This document shows positions 14,448-15,556 of a stretch of DNA of 15,556 nt, piece after piece. Origin of the DNA: Dehalococcoidia bacterium (GTDB lineage Bacteria; Chloroflexota; Dehalococcoidia; GIF9; AB-539-J10); NCBI GenBank assembly GCA_030612165.1, contig JAUWOK010000014.1, positions 1 to 15,556 on the forward strand. The letters run 5' to 3'. The position numbers and the translations under genes were made by a program. Each line of letters begins with the position of its first letter. Within the stretch, counting starts at the first letter, position 1. A model generated the notes under the pieces. That model was not told the DNA's origin. It did no database searches and was given only the letters and a program-made list of their open reading frames with translations.

Positions 14448-14591
14448 AGCACATACAAAGAATTCGGTTCGGTGTTGGAATTTGGAGAAGAGGTAGCCTT
14501 TCTCCGAGAGACAAGCCCTTTCTCTCCACACCCTCCTTCTGTGAAGGCGGTAATATCATTACCTTAACTGGCTGGCCACTCCAGGAGCCAT
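14448..14591. other. Gap with small inverted repeats
   Basis: No gene is seen. Two small perfect inverted repeats occur: ccttc-tgt-gaagg (14535-14547) and ggtaat-atc-attacc (14549-14563). The region lies between the converging membrane-protein gene and hicA, so these could shape transcript ends from either side, but no T-run supports a proper terminator. Confidence 0.45.
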
Positions 14592-14645
14592 ATCGAACTT
14601 TTTGCGGACTGATTTGGTGCTTAAATTACGTGAGCTACTTAATAA
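14592..14645. repeat. Diverged 54-bp direct repeat, copy at the hicA 3' end
   Basis: It aligns without gaps to 15089-15142 (497 bases away). The first 15 bases match at 14 positions (atYgaactttttgcg) and the last 17 at 15 (cgtgagctRcttaa...), with a poorly conserved 22-base middle. The right end of this copy includes the hicA stop codon and last codons. The two copies bracket the hicBA pair. Confidence 0.6.
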
Positions 14646-14862
14646 GTTTAATGAAATCCTCGACTGATAAATCAGCTCCATCGAGTATTGAAGCTAATGT
14701 TCCAGTATCAATACTCTTGTGGTCGGGTACTACCACTTGAGCAAAGGGACTGTCTCTTCTCAACACGATATGGCTGCCCTTTCGTCGTTTAATATAGAAG
14801 CCTGCCTTCTCTAATGTCTTAAGTACTTCACTACCACTAAGCCCCCGAGGCAACTTGGCCAC
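14635..14862 (-). CDS. hicA: HicA-family mRNA interferase toxin
   Basis: The 75-residue product is a typical HicA/YcfA fold: SGSEVLKTLEKAGF, then RRKGSHIVLRR with the catalytic His31, then the VVVPDHKSIDTGTLASIL strand and helix. HicA toxins bind and cleave mRNA and are neutralised by HicB. The start is a GTG that shares its G with the hicB stop (TAGTG), so toxin translation should depend on antitoxin translation. The gene order antitoxin first, toxin second is one of the two known orders for hic loci. Confidence 0.9.
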   Translation of the reverse strand: MAKLPRGLSGSEVLKTLEKAGFYIKRRKGSHIVLRRDSPFAQVVVPDHKSIDTGTLASILDGADLSVEDFIKLIK

Positions 14863-15080
14863 TAAGTTACAACCTCAAGCTCCACGGTGTCTGTGCCGAC
14901 TTCTGTTGGCACAGGAAGCCTGTCTTCAATAAGGGCTTCAACATAGGTTTCCATGGCTTCCTTGATGCTCCTCAGGACATCTTCTTTGGTTTCACCTTGG
15001 GAAACACAGCCTCTTAGAGCCGGTGCATAAGCCACATAGCCCGATTCACGCCCTTCTTCAATGATGACTGTGTATTTCAT
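14862..15080 (-). CDS. hicB: HicB-family antitoxin, short form
   Basis: The 72-residue protein is the partly degraded RNase-H-like HicB domain only: YTVIIEEGRESGYVAYAPALRGCVSQGET, then KEDVLRSIKEAMETYVEAL. The usual C-terminal DNA-binding segment (ribbon-helix-helix or HTH) is missing, as in other short UPF0150-type HicB proteins, so self-repression by HicB alone is doubtful. GGAG lies four bases before the ATG. Its promoter is probably at 15172-15200. Confidence 0.9.
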   Translation of the reverse strand: MKYTVIIEEGRESGYVAYAPALRGCVSQGETKEDVLRSIKEAMETYVEALIEDRLPVPTEVGTDTVELEVVT

Positions 15081-15088
15081 TTTGCTCC

Positions 15089-15142
15089 ATTGAACTTTTT
15101 GCGACCTTAATTAATTACAAGACCGCGTGAGCTGCTTAAAAA
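15089..15142. repeat. Diverged 54-bp direct repeat, copy upstream of hicB
   Basis: The partner of 14592-14645. It lies in the predicted hicB leader. Where the other copy has the hicA stop (TAG on the minus strand), this copy reads CAG. It could be what is left of the 3' end of a former second hicA gene upstream. Confidence 0.6.
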
Positions 15143-15171
15143 TCAGACCTCTTGCAATCCCTAATATAGCC

Positions 15172-15200
15172 ATTATATCAATCCAGGCATAAGACGACAA
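15172..15200 (-). promoter_or_regulatory. Candidate hicBA promoter
   Basis: On the minus strand, TTGTCG (15200-15195), a 17-base spacer, and a perfect TATAAT (15177-15172) preceded by TG at the extended -10 position (TGATATAAT). This would give an approximately 85-nt leader that contains the repeat copy. Confidence 0.6.
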
Positions 15201-15315
15201 CGCAGAGTTTGAGTCTTCTTAGGTTCACCAAGGGGGACCAATGCCGAGGGCTCTATTCCAAAGTGCTGCTGTTTTCGGGGGTAAGGTCACCCAGTTTGAT
15301 ATGGGAGATCGGGGA

Positions 15316-15556
15316 TTATTTCTTTTTTTCCGGTTTGAGCAGAATTTCATCGACCAGCCCGTACTCTACTGCCTGCCCTGCATCAAGATAAAAGTCCCTG
15401 TCAGAATCATGAGCGATCTTTTCCATGCTTTGTCCTGTATGACTGGCAATAATTTGACGAAGCCTTTCCTGCACCCTCATAATCTCGCGGGCAGCAATTT
15501 CAATATCGGATGCCTGCCCCTGCGCCCCACCGAGCGCCTGGTGCATATGTATGGTG
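15316..15556 (-). CDS. clpP: ATP-dependent Clp protease proteolytic subunit, 3' part only
   Basis: The frame continues past the right edge: the codons before the first visible Met read Thr-Ile-His, giving TIHMHQALGG, so the gene is cut by the window and the Met at 15546 is internal. Of the Ser-His-Asp triad, the catalytic His (MHQALGG) and Asp (within DSDRDFYL) are visible; the Ser is outside. GGAQGQASDIEI and HTGQSMEKI are ClpP signatures, and YGLVDEIL closes the fold before a basic KPEKKK tail. ClpP forms a tetradecamer that degrades unfolded proteins delivered by ClpX or similar ATPases. The 235 bases downstream, to hicB, contain no gene or clear terminator that I can see. Confidence 0.93.
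   Translation of the reverse strand, partial: TIHMHQALGGAQGQASDIEIAAREIMRVQERLRQIIASHTGQSMEKIAHDSDRDFYLDAGQAVEYGLVDEILLKPEKKK

Noticed and set aside
15209..15391. Plus-strand open frame over the clpP end
   Set aside because: It is antisense to a clear ClpP sequence and has no protein features.
1..15556. CRISPR array, rRNA genes, complete tRNAs, riboswitches or a transposase gene
   Set aside because: I looked for regular short repeats, tRNA arms and DDE or HUH-type transposase motifs on both strands and found none; no integrase gene is inside the window either.

Overview
This window joins a bacterial chromosomal backbone to an accessory island. The backbone genes (patatin-type lipase, dprA, topA, aroQ, an M24 aminopeptidase, efp, a PHP phosphoesterase, a formyltransferase, a HAD phosphatase and a clpP fragment) are of intermediate GC and use GTG and TTG starts freely. 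The content is compatible with Chloroflexota, perhaps Dehalococcoidia-like. That is a guess from gene content, because no rRNA or other taxonomic marker is present.

Left part, 1 to about 5020: accessory DNA that is visibly more AT-rich than the rest. It begins with the 3' part of an HNH endonuclease gene like those paired with ATPases in defence modules. A 404-bp gap follows, holding two back-to-back hairpins, a 23-nt piece that matches the 3' end of a serine tRNA, and a diverged repeat. Next comes a compact five-gene operon: an XRE/C-protein-like regulator, a DpnA-like N6-adenine methyltransferase, a MutH/Sau3AI-like endonuclease, a ParB/Srx-fold protein and a D12-class adenine methyltransferase. 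A second copy of the repeat closes the operon (77 of 100 positions identical, no gaps). I read the operon as a Type II restriction-modification system, probably for GATC, with a ParB-like protein built in. It sits between two direct repeats, the left one starting at a tRNA-tail remnant, which suggests stepwise accretion of islands at a tRNA site.

Middle part, 5127 to 14008: co-directional housekeeping genes, tightly packed. Patatin, dprA and topA form one run. A likely extended -10 promoter precedes aroQ, which runs with the M24 peptidase, efp, PHP, formyltransferase and HAD genes through 1- to 4-bp overlaps or short gaps. EF-P carries arginine where E. coli has the modified lysine.

Right part, 14009 to 15556: a gap with a hairpin, a very good sigma70-type promoter driving a small two-helix membrane protein, then a hicB-hicA toxin-antitoxin pair on the minus strand flanked by a 54-bp diverged direct repeat, and finally the 3' end of clpP on the minus strand.
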